Assembly (NCBI RefSeq): GCF_042432815.1
Contig: NZ_JBHLWM010000005.1
Location: 868,001-932,000, forward strand
Origin: Rhodopseudomonas telluris
Lineage (GTDB): Bacteria; Pseudomonadota; Alphaproteobacteria; Rhizobiales; Xanthobacteraceae
DNA: 64,000 bases
Reading direction: 5' to 3'
Made by a program: the position numbers and the translations under genes
Part shown: positions 7,984 to 16,197 of the stretch, piece after piece
Layout of the letters: every line of letters starts with the position of its first letter
Numbering within the stretch: position 1 is the first letter of the stretch
The notes under the pieces: generated by a model
What the model saw: the letters and a program-made list of their open reading frames with translations, nothing else
Database searches by the model: none
Told to the model about the DNA's origin: nothing

Positions 7984-10110
7984 TTACACCCGCCCCACCT
8001 GCACCAGCACGTCCGAGAACGTCGGCGCGCGGCCAAGATCGGCGAAGGCCGGCGGCGTCAGCGCGTGCACGGTGGCGCCCTTGCGGTTGGAGCGCTGCCA
8101 GTAGCCGGACGGCGCCACCACCACGCCGGCCATCACGTCGGCCGACACCGTCGCATAGGCCTCGAACGAGCCGCGATCGTTGAACACGCGGATCGGCGCG
8201 CCGGCCTCGATGCCGCGATGCGCGGCGTCGTCGGGATTGAGGATCACGGCCTGCTCCTCGCCGGCCTGCGCGGTCTGCGCCGGCAGGTTGCCGTAGTTGG
8301 AGTTGAGGAAGGCGTGGCTCTTCGGCGAGATCAGGCTGAGCGGATAGCGCTCCGCCAGGTGCGGCGCGGTGCGGGCGCTTTCGTTGGGCGAGATGTAGTG
8401 CGGCAACGGATCGATCGGCGAGCCGTCCTGATCGCCGCCATAGCCCTGCCGGAACAGGGGCGCGACGAAATTGCCGCCCTCCGCGATGGTCGACTTGAAC
8501 TCGATCTTGCCGGTGGCGGTCGGGAAATTGCCGTCGCGATGCGGCGCCCAGTCGGCCGGCGCCGGCATGTTGAGCCGCGAATAGCCCTTGGCCTTGACGT
8601 CGTCCAGCGTGATGCCTTGCAGCACCGGGTTGGTCCAGTCCAACGCGGCTTCGATCATCTCGTCGTCGGTGCGGAAGAAGCTCGGGTCGGTGATGCCCAT
8701 CGCCTTGGCGAGGCGGCGGAACAGCTCGGTGTTCGGCACCGCTTCGCCGAGCGGCTCGATCGCCTGATTGTTGTAGGACAGATACAGATGCCCCCAGGAG
8801 AACATGATGTCCTTCTGCTCGAGCTGGGTCGTCGCGGGTAGCACGATGTCGGCGTACTTCGCGGTGTCGGTGATGAAATGTTCGCTGACCACGGTGAACA
8901 GATCCTCGCGTTCGAGCCCCTTCTCGATCTTGTCCTGCTCGGTCACCATCGCCATCGGATTGGCGTTGTAGACGAACAGCGCCTTGATCGGCGGATCGAA
9001 GCCGAGTTCGCCGGTCAGGGCCGCGCCAAGCCGCCACGAGTTCAGCACGCGCATCTTTTCCGGCGCCAGCTCGGGGCGCATCAGCACTTCCCATTTCACC
9101 GGGAAGGCCCAGATTGGCAGTTGCAACAGACCGCCGCCGACGTGCTTCCAGGCGCCGATCAGTCCGGGCAGACAGGCGATGGCGCGCACGGTCTGGCCGC
9201 CGCCGGCGTGCCGCTCGACCGCAACGCCGATCCGCACCACAGCGGGCGGCGTCGTGGCGTATTCGCGCGCGAGCTTCAGGATGTCCTCGACCGGAATGCC
9301 GGTTTCCTGCGCGGCGAATTCCGGCGTGTAGGTCGCGACGCGCTCGACCAGTTCGTCGTAACCGACCGTGTGCTTGTCGATGTAGTCGCGGTCGACCAGG
9401 TCTTCCTTGATGATCACGTGCATCATCGCCAGCGCCAGGGCCGCATCGGTGCCGGGCCGGATCTGAATATGCCAATCAGCCAGCCGCGCCGTGCGCGTCC
9501 TGACCGGATCGATCACCACCAGCTTGGCGCCGTTCTTCTTGGCCTGCTCGATGAACGGCCAGTGATGCGAGTTGGTGCTGAGCGTGTTGCAGGCCCAGAG
9601 AATGATGTACTTCGAGTGCACGAAGCTTTCCGGATCGACGCCCGGCGTGTGGCCGATCGTCAGCAGATAGGCGGTGCACGAGCCGGAATCGCAGAAGGTG
9701 CGTTCGAGCACGGTGGCGCCGAGCTTGTTGAACAGCGGGTCGCCAACGTTGAGCCCGTTGATCACGCCCTGGGTGCCGAGATAGCTGTAGGGCAGGATCG
9801 CCTGCGCGCCGTGCTCGGCGATGATCGTCTTCCAGCGCGACGCGATGGTGTCGATCGCCTCGTCCCAGCTGATGCGCTGAAACTGCTTGGTGCCCTTTGG
9901 CCCGACGCGCTTCATCGGATACAGCACGCGCTTGTCGCTGTAGACGCGCTCCTCGTAGTTGTTGACCTTCACGCAGAGCCGGCCGCGCGTGAACGGGTGA
10001 TCGGGATTGCCGCGCACCGCGATCGCCTTGCCGTCCTCGACGGTGGTCAGGATCGAGCAGGTGTCGGGACAATCGTGGGGGCAGGCGCCTACGACGGTGG
10101 TCCGGGCCAT
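7984..10110 (-). CDS. molybdopterin (bis-MGD) oxidoreductase with N-terminal [4Fe-4S] site
   Basis: 708 residues, cytoplasmic (no Tat signal). The N-terminus has C10, C14, C18 and C46 in the C-x3-C-x3-C-x27-C spacing that binds a [4Fe-4S] cluster in the DMSO-reductase superfamily. Further family blocks are VIDPVRTRTARLADWHIQIRPGTDAALALAM around 200, LPATTQLEQKD, and a C-terminal MGD-binding barrel with HAFLNSNYG. C140 or C145 in TFCDSGSC is a plausible molybdenum ligand. It resembles the acetylene-hydratase-like/MopB_4 branch; the substrate is unknown. A GGAGGAGAC ribosome site precedes the ATG at 10110. The ferredoxin and FprA-type reductase genes follow. A divergent AraC regulator lies 184 bases upstream. 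Confidence 0.88.
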   Translation of the reverse strand: MARTTVVGACPHDCPDTCSILTTVEDGKAIAVRGNPDHPFTRGRLCVKVNNYEERVYSDKRVLYPMKRVGPKGTKQFQRISWDEAIDTIASRWKTIIAEHGAQAILPYSYLGTQGVINGLNVGDPLFNKLGATVLERTFCDSGSCTAYLLTIGHTPGVDPESFVHSKYIILWACNTLSTNSHHWPFIEQAKKNGAKLVVIDPVRTRTARLADWHIQIRPGTDAALALAMMHVIIKEDLVDRDYIDKHTVGYDELVERVATYTPEFAAQETGIPVEDILKLAREYATTPPAVVRIGVAVERHAGGGQTVRAIACLPGLIGAWKHVGGGLLQLPIWAFPVKWEVLMRPELAPEKMRVLNSWRLGAALTGELGFDPPIKALFVYNANPMAMVTEQDKIEKGLEREDLFTVVSEHFITDTAKYADIVLPATTQLEQKDIMFSWGHLYLSYNNQAIEPLGEAVPNTELFRRLAKAMGITDPSFFRTDDEMIEAALDWTNPVLQGITLDDVKAKGYSRLNMPAPADWAPHRDGNFPTATGKIEFKSTIAEGGNFVAPLFRQGYGGDQDGSPIDPLPHYISPNESARTAPHLAERYPLSLISPKSHAFLNSNYGNLPAQTAQAGEEQAVILNPDDAAHRGIEAGAPIRVFNDRGSFEAYATVSADVMAGVVVAPSGYWQRSNRKGATVHALTPPAFADLGRAPTFSDVLVQVGRV

Positions 10111-10172
10111 GTGTCTCCTCCATGTGCACGTTCAAAACATGCGCAAGGATGCGGCACCCGGGGCGACGTGGC

Positions 10173-10207
10173 TTTTCCAAACCTGCTTGGTTGTTTTCCA
10201 AATCTGC
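10173..10207. promoter_or_regulatory. tandem direct repeat, candidate AraC-family operator
   Basis: Two near-identical 14-mers, TTTTCCAAACCTGC (10173-10186) and TTTTCCAAATCTGC (10194-10207), start exactly 21 bases (two helical turns) apart. They lie in the divergent gap between the molybdoenzyme gene and the araC-type gene. This layout is typical of AraC/XylS binding sites. A small palindrome, GGTAA-TTGC-TTACC, follows at 10236-10249. The regulator link is inference. Confidence 0.6.
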
Positions 10208-10294
10208 CATGGACGAAAACCCGCCCTTGTGGCATGGTAATTGCTTACCTGGACTGCTCTTGCCTGCACTCGCGTTGATCTGTGGAGATTCACG

Positions 10295-11203
10295 ATGGGG
10301 ATGCTCGGCAATTCTGTCGATAAATATGTTACCGGCAGAATGCTCCAGACTTCGAACGACCGGCGGTGGTCCCACCTGCTCGCGGAGCGGTGGAGTCACG
10401 AGTCCGGCGACCTGCCGTCGCTGCTGCCGCGCGACACCGAGATTGCCGTGCTGCTGCGCGGCAGTTCGGTGGTGGATCGCGAAGGCGCCGGGATGCGGCA
10501 GCGGACCCATGGCCGGCGCGGCACGGTCTGGCTGTGCCCGGCCGGAATCCGCGAGGACTTCATCCGGGTCGAGAGTCAGATCCACGAATGTCTGCACATC
10601 TTCCTGCCCGGCCGGCCGTTCGAAGACACCATGCTGCAGGACATGGATATCGATCCGACCGGGATCGCGATCCGCTACGAGGCGATCGACCACGACATCT
10701 TCATCGAGCATGTCGCCGACCAGATTCTCCGGGAGCTCGCGCACGAATCCTCGACCGGCCGCCTGCTGATCGAGAGCCTCGGCCGCGCGCTGTCGGCGCA
10801 TCTGGTCCACACCTACGCCGACACGGCGGTGCGGCTGAAGCAGACGCAGGCGGCGAACCGCCCGCTCGACGCGCGGCGGCTGGCGCGCGTCACCGAGTTC
10901 ATCAGCGCGTCGGCCGAGCGCGACTTCAGCGTCAACGACCTCGCCTCGATCGCCTGTATGAGCCCGGCGCATTTTTCGCGCAGCTTCAAAGCCGCCACCG
11001 GCTGCGCGCCGCACGAATATGTCAGCCGGCAGCGGCTCGATCTGGCCAAGCGCATGCTCGCCAACGACCGCCAGTCGCTCGCCGAGATCGCCTATGCGAC
11101 CGGGTTCTCGTCGCAGGCGAATTTCAACCGCGCCTTCCGCAAGGCGGTCGGCACCACGCCGCGACTGTACCGCGCGCAGCATCGCACCGACCCGTCGGCA
11201 TGA
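10295..11203 (+). CDS. AraC family transcriptional regulator
   Basis: 302 residues from the ATG at 10295, preceded by TGTGGAG at a workable distance; a longer frame opens at 10241 but lacks a ribosome site. The C-terminal third (about 205-300) is a double helix-turn-helix: FSVNDLASIACMSPAHFSRS, then SLAEIAYATGFSSQANFNRA and the typical FRKAVGTTPRLYR ending. The N-terminal part is a cupin-like effector domain with no clear ligand. It is divergent from the molybdoenzyme-ferredoxin-reductase genes and probably controls them. Confidence 0.92.
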   Translation: MGMLGNSVDKYVTGRMLQTSNDRRWSHLLAERWSHESGDLPSLLPRDTEIAVLLRGSSVVDREGAGMRQRTHGRRGTVWLCPAGIREDFIRVESQIHECLHIFLPGRPFEDTMLQDMDIDPTGIAIRYEAIDHDIFIEHVADQILRELAHESSTGRLLIESLGRALSAHLVHTYADTAVRLKQTQAANRPLDARRLARVTEFISASAERDFSVNDLASIACMSPAHFSRSFKAATGCAPHEYVSRQRLDLAKRMLANDRQSLAEIAYATGFSSQANFNRAFRKAVGTTPRLYRAQHRTDPSA

Positions 11204-11434
11204 TGCCGACGCTCCTCCTGATGTGTACCGGCAAGCGGGCACGCCGCTCCGGCGTCGCGTGAAAAGCAGCGCCTGTAGCGCGCTCGTGCGATGCGTCACC
11301 ACCATGTAACAAACTACCGATAAGTTAATGCTGCGTTTGATCGTGACCCCCGTCGCCGATCAGCGTCCCCCAGCGGTCCCCGTCAGTCGCCGCGTCTGAC
11401 CGGGGCCGCACCTTTTTGAGCTGGCGATATTGCG

Positions 11435-12280
11435 ATGATCCGTTTCGTCCTGGTGATTGCCTGCGTGGTGCCGCTGACGCTGGCGCTGCTTCCGGTGCAT
11501 CTGCTCGCGCTGCGCTACGGCTGGCGTATTCAGCGCACCATCCCGCAGTTGTATCACCGCATAGTCTGCCGACTGATCGGCGTGCGCATTCGCCAGGTCG
11601 GCCGCCGACATGGCGACGGCCCGGTGCTGATCCTCGCCAATCACGTCTCCTGGCTCGACATCTGTGTGATCTCCGCGATGGCGCCGGTGTCGTTCGTCGC
11701 CAAGAGCGAGGTGGCGGGCTGGCCGGTGTTCGGCGCGCTGGCGAAGTGGCAGCGCACCGTGTTCATCGACCGTCAGGCGCGGCAGCGCACCGGCGAGGCC
11801 ACCGCCGAGATCGGAGGTCGGCTCGCGGACGGCGAAGCCATCGTGCTGTTCGCCGAAGGCACATCGAGCGACGGCAGCCGTGTCTTGCCGTTCCGCTCGG
11901 CGCTGATCGGCGCGGTGCATCACGCGCTCGGCGACGAGACCGCCACGCCGATCAGCGTGCAGCCGATGGCCGTGACCTACACCGGGTTCGGTGGCCTGCC
12001 GATCGGGCGCGAACTGCGCGAGCGCGTGGCGTGGTACGGCGACGCCGAACTGATCCCGCATTTCATCGGCCTGCTGTCGGCCGGCGCGATCGACGTCACC
12101 GTCAGCTGGGGAGAACCGATCCCGCACACCGCCGACCGCAAGGCGATCGCGCGCGACGCCGAGATCTCGGTGCGCCGGATGTGCGAGGCCGCGCGACGCG
12201 CCGGCGTACGGGGCGCGCTCGCGCCGCGTCCGGCGACCGCCGCCGCGCCGCAGGGCGACGCCCAGCTCGAGCCGACCTGA
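11435..12280 (+). CDS. 1-acyl-sn-glycerol-3-phosphate acyltransferase family (PlsC-like)
   Basis: 281 residues. An N-terminal membrane helix (about 2-24) precedes the acyltransferase domain. NHVSWLDICVIS near 68-79 carries the HxxxxD catalytic motif, and FAEGTSSDGSRVLPFRSALI near 138-157 carries the glycerophosphate-binding EGTxS and the proline-containing block. It esterifies the sn-2 position of a lysophospholipid or a lyso-aminolipid at the inner membrane; which one cannot be decided. The tail after residue 250 is low-complexity Ala/Arg. It stands alone, followed after 90 bases by an unrelated reductase gene. Confidence 0.87.
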   Translation: MIRFVLVIACVVPLTLALLPVHLLALRYGWRIQRTIPQLYHRIVCRLIGVRIRQVGRRHGDGPVLILANHVSWLDICVISAMAPVSFVAKSEVAGWPVFGALAKWQRTVFIDRQARQRTGEATAEIGGRLADGEAIVLFAEGTSSDGSRVLPFRSALIGAVHHALGDETATPISVQPMAVTYTGFGGLPIGRELRERVAWYGDAELIPHFIGLLSAGAIDVTVSWGEPIPHTADRKAIARDAEISVRRMCEAARRAGVRGALAPRPATAAAPQGDAQLEPT

Positions 12281-12370
12281 GCCGCGCAGAGCTGCGCCGC
12301 GTCCGGCGTCTTGCTCAGGCGCGCGGCGCGGGCCACAATCGCCGCTCCCGCGTTTCGCACAGGACCCATC

Positions 12371-13312
12371 ATGCAACTTCGTAATCTCGGCGGCAGCGGC
12401 CTTCGCGTGTCGCTGGTCGGCCTCGGCTGCAACAATTTCGGCCAGCGCACCGATCCCGACACCTCGCGCAAGGTGATCTACAAGGCGATCGATCTCGGCG
12501 TCACGCTGTTCGACACCGCCGACATCTACGCCGGCCAGGGCGGCTCCGAGACCGTGCTGGGCAATGTGCTCGGCGATCGCCGCAAGGACATCGTGCTGGC
12601 GACGAAGTTCAGCAAGCCGATGGCCGCCGACGGCACCAAGCAGGGCGCCTCGCGCCGTTACATCGTCGCCGCCGTCGAGGCGAGCCTGACGCGGCTGAAG
12701 ACCGACTACATCGACCTCTATCAGCAGCACGATTACGACCCGCTGACGCCGATCGACGAGACGCTGCGCGCGCTCGACGACCTGATCCGCGCCGGCAAGG
12801 TGCGCTACATCGGCAATTCCAATTTCCCGGCCTGGCGCATCGCCGAGGCCGAATACGTCGCCCGCGCGCTCGGCACCCATCGCTACGTGTCGTGCCAGGA
12901 CGAATACAGCCTGGTCGTCCGCGACATCGAGAAGGACCTGCTGCCGGCCGCGCAGGAATACAAGCTCGGCCTCTTGCCGTTCTTCCCGCTCGCCAGCGGG
13001 CTTCTGACCGGCAAGTATCAGCGCGGCGCCGAGATCGCCCCGACCACCCGCTTCGCCAAGATGCCGGCGATCCGCGACCGCTACTTCACCGAGGCCAATC
13101 TCGACATCGTCGACAAGCTCAAGGCGTTCGCCGACGCGCGCGGCAAGTCGCTGCTCGAACTGGCGTTCTCGTGGCTGGCCTGCCGCCCGCAAGTCTCCAG
13201 CGTGATCGCCGGCGCGACCACGCCGGAGCAGATCGAACAGAATGTCAAAGCCGCGAGCTGGCAGCTCACCGCCGAGGAGATGGCGGAGATCGATACGATC
13301 ACCAAGGCGTAG
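12371..13312 (+). CDS. aldo/keto reductase
   Basis: 313 residues from the ATG at 12371, preceded by AGGACCC. The TIM-barrel family tetrad is present: D48 in FDTADIY, Y53, K79 in LATKF and H120 in YQQHDYDP. The C-terminal VIAGATTPEQIEQNVKA block is the NADPH-binding end common to AKR11/12-type proteins (YhdN, GSP69-like). It reduces aldehydes or ketones with NADPH; the physiological substrate is unknown. A frame extends 20 codons upstream without a ribosome site and was not used. Confidence 0.92.
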   Translation: MQLRNLGGSGLRVSLVGLGCNNFGQRTDPDTSRKVIYKAIDLGVTLFDTADIYAGQGGSETVLGNVLGDRRKDIVLATKFSKPMAADGTKQGASRRYIVAAVEASLTRLKTDYIDLYQQHDYDPLTPIDETLRALDDLIRAGKVRYIGNSNFPAWRIAEAEYVARALGTHRYVSCQDEYSLVVRDIEKDLLPAAQEYKLGLLPFFPLASGLLTGKYQRGAEIAPTTRFAKMPAIRDRYFTEANLDIVDKLKAFADARGKSLLELAFSWLACRPQVSSVIAGATTPEQIEQNVKAASWQLTAEEMAEIDTITKA

Positions 13313-13448
13313 CATCGCTCACGCTCCGTCCTTCCGAGGCGCTCGCGCGGCGGTGACGATCTTCGCCATGAGACGATCTCCTTCGCTTGCGATGAAATGA
13401 GATCAAAGCGCGCATGCGCGAGCCGCGCCCGCGACGCTGATCGCGTGA

Positions 13449-13481
13449 ATGGCCGGCCCGGAGGACCTCCGCGCCGGCCAT
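13449..13481. repeat. nested long hairpin
   Basis: ATGGCCGGC (13449-13457) pairs perfectly with GCCGGCCAT (13473-13481). Inside, after one mismatch, CGGAGG pairs with CCTCCG almost to the tip. A second hairpin, GCGCC-GAAA-GGCGC, follows at 13499-13512 on the plus strand. Function unknown; it lies downstream of the aldo/keto reductase gene and could terminate or protect its message. Confidence 0.6.
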
Positions 13482-13624
13482 CAGCCGAGGGAGGCGGAGC
13501 GCCGAAAGGCGCGACTTTAAGTAGTGGCCGCAGCATGGTCGCCGGATCGCCGGCGATCAGAGGCCGCGGAAACGCCTTTCGACGCTCCACCGTGGCGATT
13601 TTTCGCTTCGGGGCCGTGCTTCCG

Positions 13625-13776
13625 GGCACAGGTCAGGGTAATTAAACCCCGTTGATCCGGCGGGATTTCTCCCGCCTTCGCCTGTGCCGCGTCCAGCCAA
13701 CTAACAAGTGGCAGACCCCCGTAGTGGGGCCGGACGGCGACCCGAAGCGTCCCGAGTGCGCAGGGCAACGTCTGCC
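13625..13776 (-). ncRNA. candidate structured RNA element (minus strand sense favoured)
   Basis: Read on the minus strand, GGCAGAC (13776-13770) closes a domain with GTCTGCC (13716-13710). Next, GGCACAGG (13688-13681) pairs with CCTGTGCC (13632-13625), enclosing a perfect GGCGGGA-GAAA-TCCCGCC hairpin (13676-13659) and a GGGT/ACCC hairpin (13649-13636): a three-way junction. The GNRA loop and a C-UUCG-G loop in the first domain both occur on the minus strand. These paired arms are seen directly; that it is transcribed and conserved is inference. It does not match the RNase P, SRP, tmRNA, 6S or cobalamin-riboswitch cores that I checked by eye. Confidence 0.4.
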
Positions 13777-13986
13777 CCACGCCCGCAGGCGCCACCGCCT
13801 CACCCCACATCTCCAAGCGTCCCAGGAAACGCCCCTCGATGGGATGAGGTGATGGGAATATATTCAGATGTTTGTGGGGAAGTCAAGAGGCGGGAGGCGC
13901 AGTGGAAGAATTTTTCCTGAGAGCTCGAAGCGCTTCTGCTGCTGATAGCAGTCGGAGCGGACGCTCTGGCGCGCCAACACGCACAG

Positions 13987-14085
13987 CCTCATGGTGAGGA
14001 GGCGCGAAGCGCCGTCTCGAACCATGTGCCGCGGGCACTGCGTAGCCTCATCCTTCGAGACGCCCGGCTTCGCGGGGGGCCTCAG
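13987..14085. repeat. intergenic palindromic repeat, family B, copy 1
   Basis: It starts CCTCATGGTGAGGAGGCG, continues CGCCGTCTCGAACCATG, and ends CTCATCCTTCGAGACGCCCGG...CCTCAG, so the arms fold back on each other. A second near-identical copy is at 32948-33047, and an inverted fragment is at 17361-17382. This resembles a common Bradyrhizobiaceae interspersed repeat. Confidence 0.8.
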
Positions 14086-14133
14086 AGCCTGACCGGAGTG
14101 TGGCTTTTGAAATCACGCACATTCGTTTCAACC

Positions 14134-14220
14134 CGTCATGCCCGGCCTTGTGCCGGGCATCCACGTCTTGCCGAGCAGTGGCGCCGAAAACGTGGATGGC
14201 CGGGACGAGCCCGGCCATGG
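14134..14220. repeat. intergenic palindromic repeat, family C, copy 2
   Basis: CGTCATGCCCGGCCTTGTG, GGGCATCCACGTCTTG and the return arm CGTGGATGGCCGGG with CCCGGCCATGG match copy 1 (2894-3022) and copy 3 (52681-52757). It lies 34 bases past the stop of the DnaB-like gene, in terminator position. Confidence 0.75.
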
Positions 14221-14254
14221 CGAAGCTGGTGAGCGGACCAAGGCCCCGAAGCGC

Positions 14255-14965
14255 TTAGTTCACCGCGGCGAATTTGATTTCGCCGGCGTGGAGGAAGCAC
14301 GCCTTGGTGAACAGCTTCAGATCGAGGTCGTTGATCAGGCGAACGTCGGCGAGATCCGGGCAGCTCTTCGCCTTCGGATCGAACGAGCGGTGGATTTGCG
14401 AGATGACGACGAACACGAGTCCGCGCGCGCGGGCGAAGGCCCGCAGCGTGCCAACCTGCGTGGCGAGGTCAGGGGTGTCGCGGCGGCGGTCGAGCAGTTG
14501 GAGATAATCGATCACCGCCAGCGTGCCGCGCGGCGCCGTTGCCAGACGGGCGACGATGTGGTCGGCGCAGATCGTCTCCGACGTATCGAGGTCGAGCAAA
14601 CCGGCGAAGCCCGCCGGGTCGGCGCCGAGTGCCTTGAAGCGATCTTCGACTTCGGCTTCGGTATATTCGAGCGTGAAGAAGGCGGCGCGCTGCCCCGCTT
14701 TCATCGCCTCCACGGCGAGTTCGACGCTGAGCAACGTTTTGCCCTGCCCCGGCCGCGCGCCGATCAGAACCAGATCGCCCGGCTGCACTTGCGCGAACAG
14801 ACGCGCGGCCCGGCCGCGCGCATGGGAGCTTGCCAACAGACTCCAGCGGGCGAAGCCCTGCTGCGCGGCGACGCGGTCCAGCGCCGCGTGCAGCGGAATG
14901 TGCTGGTCGCGCGACAGCAGTTTTGCCTCGCGCTTCAGCCGATAGAGAGGAGCAGACAGTCGCAT
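14255..14965 (-). CDS. DnaB-like helicase C-terminal domain protein (stand-alone RecA-fold ATPase)
   Basis: 236 residues. After about 60 N-terminal residues comes a RecA-type ATPase core: Walker A IGARPGQGKT (68-77), a catalytic Glu in FFTLEYTEAEVEDRF near 99, Walker B LAVIDYLQLLDRR near 150, and an ISQIHRSFD sensor segment near 190. This matches the C-terminal domain of replicative helicase DnaB, but the DnaB N-terminal collar domain is missing and the protein is half the normal length. It is not the replicative helicase; a DNA-related ATPase role is inferred. It reads alone on the minus strand. Confidence 0.75.
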   Translation of the reverse strand: MRLSAPLYRLKREAKLLSRDQHIPLHAALDRVAAQQGFARWSLLASSHARGRAARLFAQVQPGDLVLIGARPGQGKTLLSVELAVEAMKAGQRAAFFTLEYTEAEVEDRFKALGADPAGFAGLLDLDTSETICADHIVARLATAPRGTLAVIDYLQLLDRRRDTPDLATQVGTLRAFARARGLVFVVISQIHRSFDPKAKSCPDLADVRLINDLDLKLFTKACFLHAGEIKFAAVN

Positions 14966-15214
14966 CTCGAAAACCTCCTGGTGCGGGCCATGTCTGCAAT
15001 CCCTCCTTATGCTGGCGCCCGAACAGTCGGTTCGATGATCATCCGGCCCGGTATGAAGGATACTTTCCCGATGGAGGGGGGAGGCGTGGGCCGCGCCAGG
15101 GCGAGATCATAGCGTGAGTCTACCGCTGAGAAAATCCGGATTGCGTCCGTCGCCGTTATGCGCAATTCGGCCAAAGCCCTTACGCTGCCGGAGGCCCGGC
15201 GCTAGACTGCGGCC

Positions 15215-15424
15215 ATGACCGCGCTGTCCCCCTCCCCTCCCCAGCCCCGCCGCCTGATCTGCGCCGGATGCGGGGCGGAGTTCGGCTGTACGATGGATGC
15301 GCAGTGCTGGTGTGCGGCGGAGACGGTGACGCTGCCGATGCCGTCGGATGCGGCGGATTGTTTGTGCCCGGACTGCATGCGCGAGTTGGCGAAGGCGAGC
15401 CGGCCGGCGGGAGACGAGGTGTGA
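15215..15424 (+). CDS. small cysteine-rich CWC-family protein
   Basis: 69 residues with Cys pairs CAGCGAEFGC, a CWC triplet near 31-33 and DCLCPDC near 48-54. This pattern fits the cysteine-rich CWC family (Pfam 'Cysteine-rich CWC'), thought to bind a metal such as zinc. No function is established. Its stop codon is four bases before the GTG of the HAD phosphatase gene, so the two are translationally coupled. Confidence 0.8.
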   Translation: MTALSPSPPQPRRLICAGCGAEFGCTMDAQCWCAAETVTLPMPSDAADCLCPDCMRELAKASRPAGDEV

Positions 15425-15428
15425 GCGC

Positions 15429-16118
15429 GTGACGGACTGGATCATCGAGGCGGTGCTGCTCGACATGGACGGCACGCTGGTCGACACCGAGCGCGTTTAT
15501 CTCGAGAGCCTCAGTGAAGTCCTCGACGAACTCGGCCTGCCCGATGCGCTCGCCACCTGCCAAAGCATGATCGGCCTGCCCGGCCCCGAGTGTCAGGCGC
15601 TGCTGGTGGCGCGCTATGGCGACGGCGTGCCGCTCGCCGACATCAACCGCGCCTTTGCGCGCAAGCGCGACGCCCGGTTCGCGACCGGCCTGCCGGTGAA
15701 GGCCGGTACGCTCGAACTGCTCGACACGCTGCGCGAGGCGCGCTGCCGGATGGCGGTGGTGACCTCGTCGTCGCGCAAGACCGCCGACATGCACCTGACG
15801 CTGGCGGGCATCCGCGCCCGGTTCGACACCATCCTCACCCGCGACGACGTCGCCCACGGCAAGCCGGCGCCCGATCTCTATCTACTGGCGGCGAACCGCA
15901 TCGGCAGTGCGCCGCGGAATTGCATCGCGGTCGAGGATTCCAGCGTCGGCGTCGCGGCCGCCTCCAGCGCCGGCGCCATCACCCTGATGGTGCCCGACAT
16001 GCTGGAGCCCGACGCCGCGACGCGCCGCAAATGCGCCGCCGTGCTGCCGGACCTGCACGCCGTGCTGGCGACGATGCAGCAGCGCGGCCGTTTCGTGCCG
16101 GCACGCGCGCTGACCTGA
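15429..16118 (+). CDS. HAD-superfamily phosphatase, beta-phosphoglucomutase-like
   Basis: 229 residues from the GTG at 15429, chosen because the HAD motif I, LLDMDGTLVDT (D12 nucleophile, D14 acid/base), follows directly; the frame open further upstream overlaps the CWC gene. Motif II is VVTSSS near 105, the motif III lysine is in HGKPAPDLY near 140, and motif IV is AVEDSSVGV near 163. The cap domain lies between motif I and motif II (C1 type). It likely hydrolyses or isomerises a small phosphorylated metabolite. Coupled to the CWC gene. Confidence 0.9.
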   Translation: MTDWIIEAVLLDMDGTLVDTERVYLESLSEVLDELGLPDALATCQSMIGLPGPECQALLVARYGDGVPLADINRAFARKRDARFATGLPVKAGTLELLDTLREARCRMAVVTSSSRKTADMHLTLAGIRARFDTILTRDDVAHGKPAPDLYLLAANRIGSAPRNCIAVEDSSVGVAAASSAGAITLMVPDMLEPDAATRRKCAAVLPDLHAVLATMQQRGRFVPARALT

Positions 16119-16197
16119 CACCCGTCGCCGCAGCCATGCGCATTGGAATTCCCGTGCCGACTTGATATGATAAACATAATTCAATGGGAGACGCGCG

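Larger units (their letters stand above)
13313..14254. other. 942-base gene-free, highly structured intergenic region
   Basis: No convincing gene is seen between the aldo/keto reductase and the DnaB-like gene. Open frames exist on both strands, including a 99-codon minus frame 13517-13816, but they overlap each other and look like by-products of high GC. Instead the region holds a nested hairpin (13449-13481), a GAAA-loop hairpin (13499-13512), a 14-base palindrome (13545-13558), a multi-branched folding element (13625-13776), and family B and family C palindromes (13987-14085, 14134-14220). Around 13850-13870 there is an AT-richer pocket. Confidence 0.7.

Noticed and set aside
13517..13816. 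99-codon minus-strand gene
   Set aside because: It runs through the paired helices of the candidate RNA, overlaps another shadow frame, has no ribosome site and no domain; treated as a by-product.
14041..14254. tRNA gene near the DnaB-like gene
   Set aside because: No cloverleaf or GTTCRANNC T-loop; the sequence is explained by family B and C repeats.
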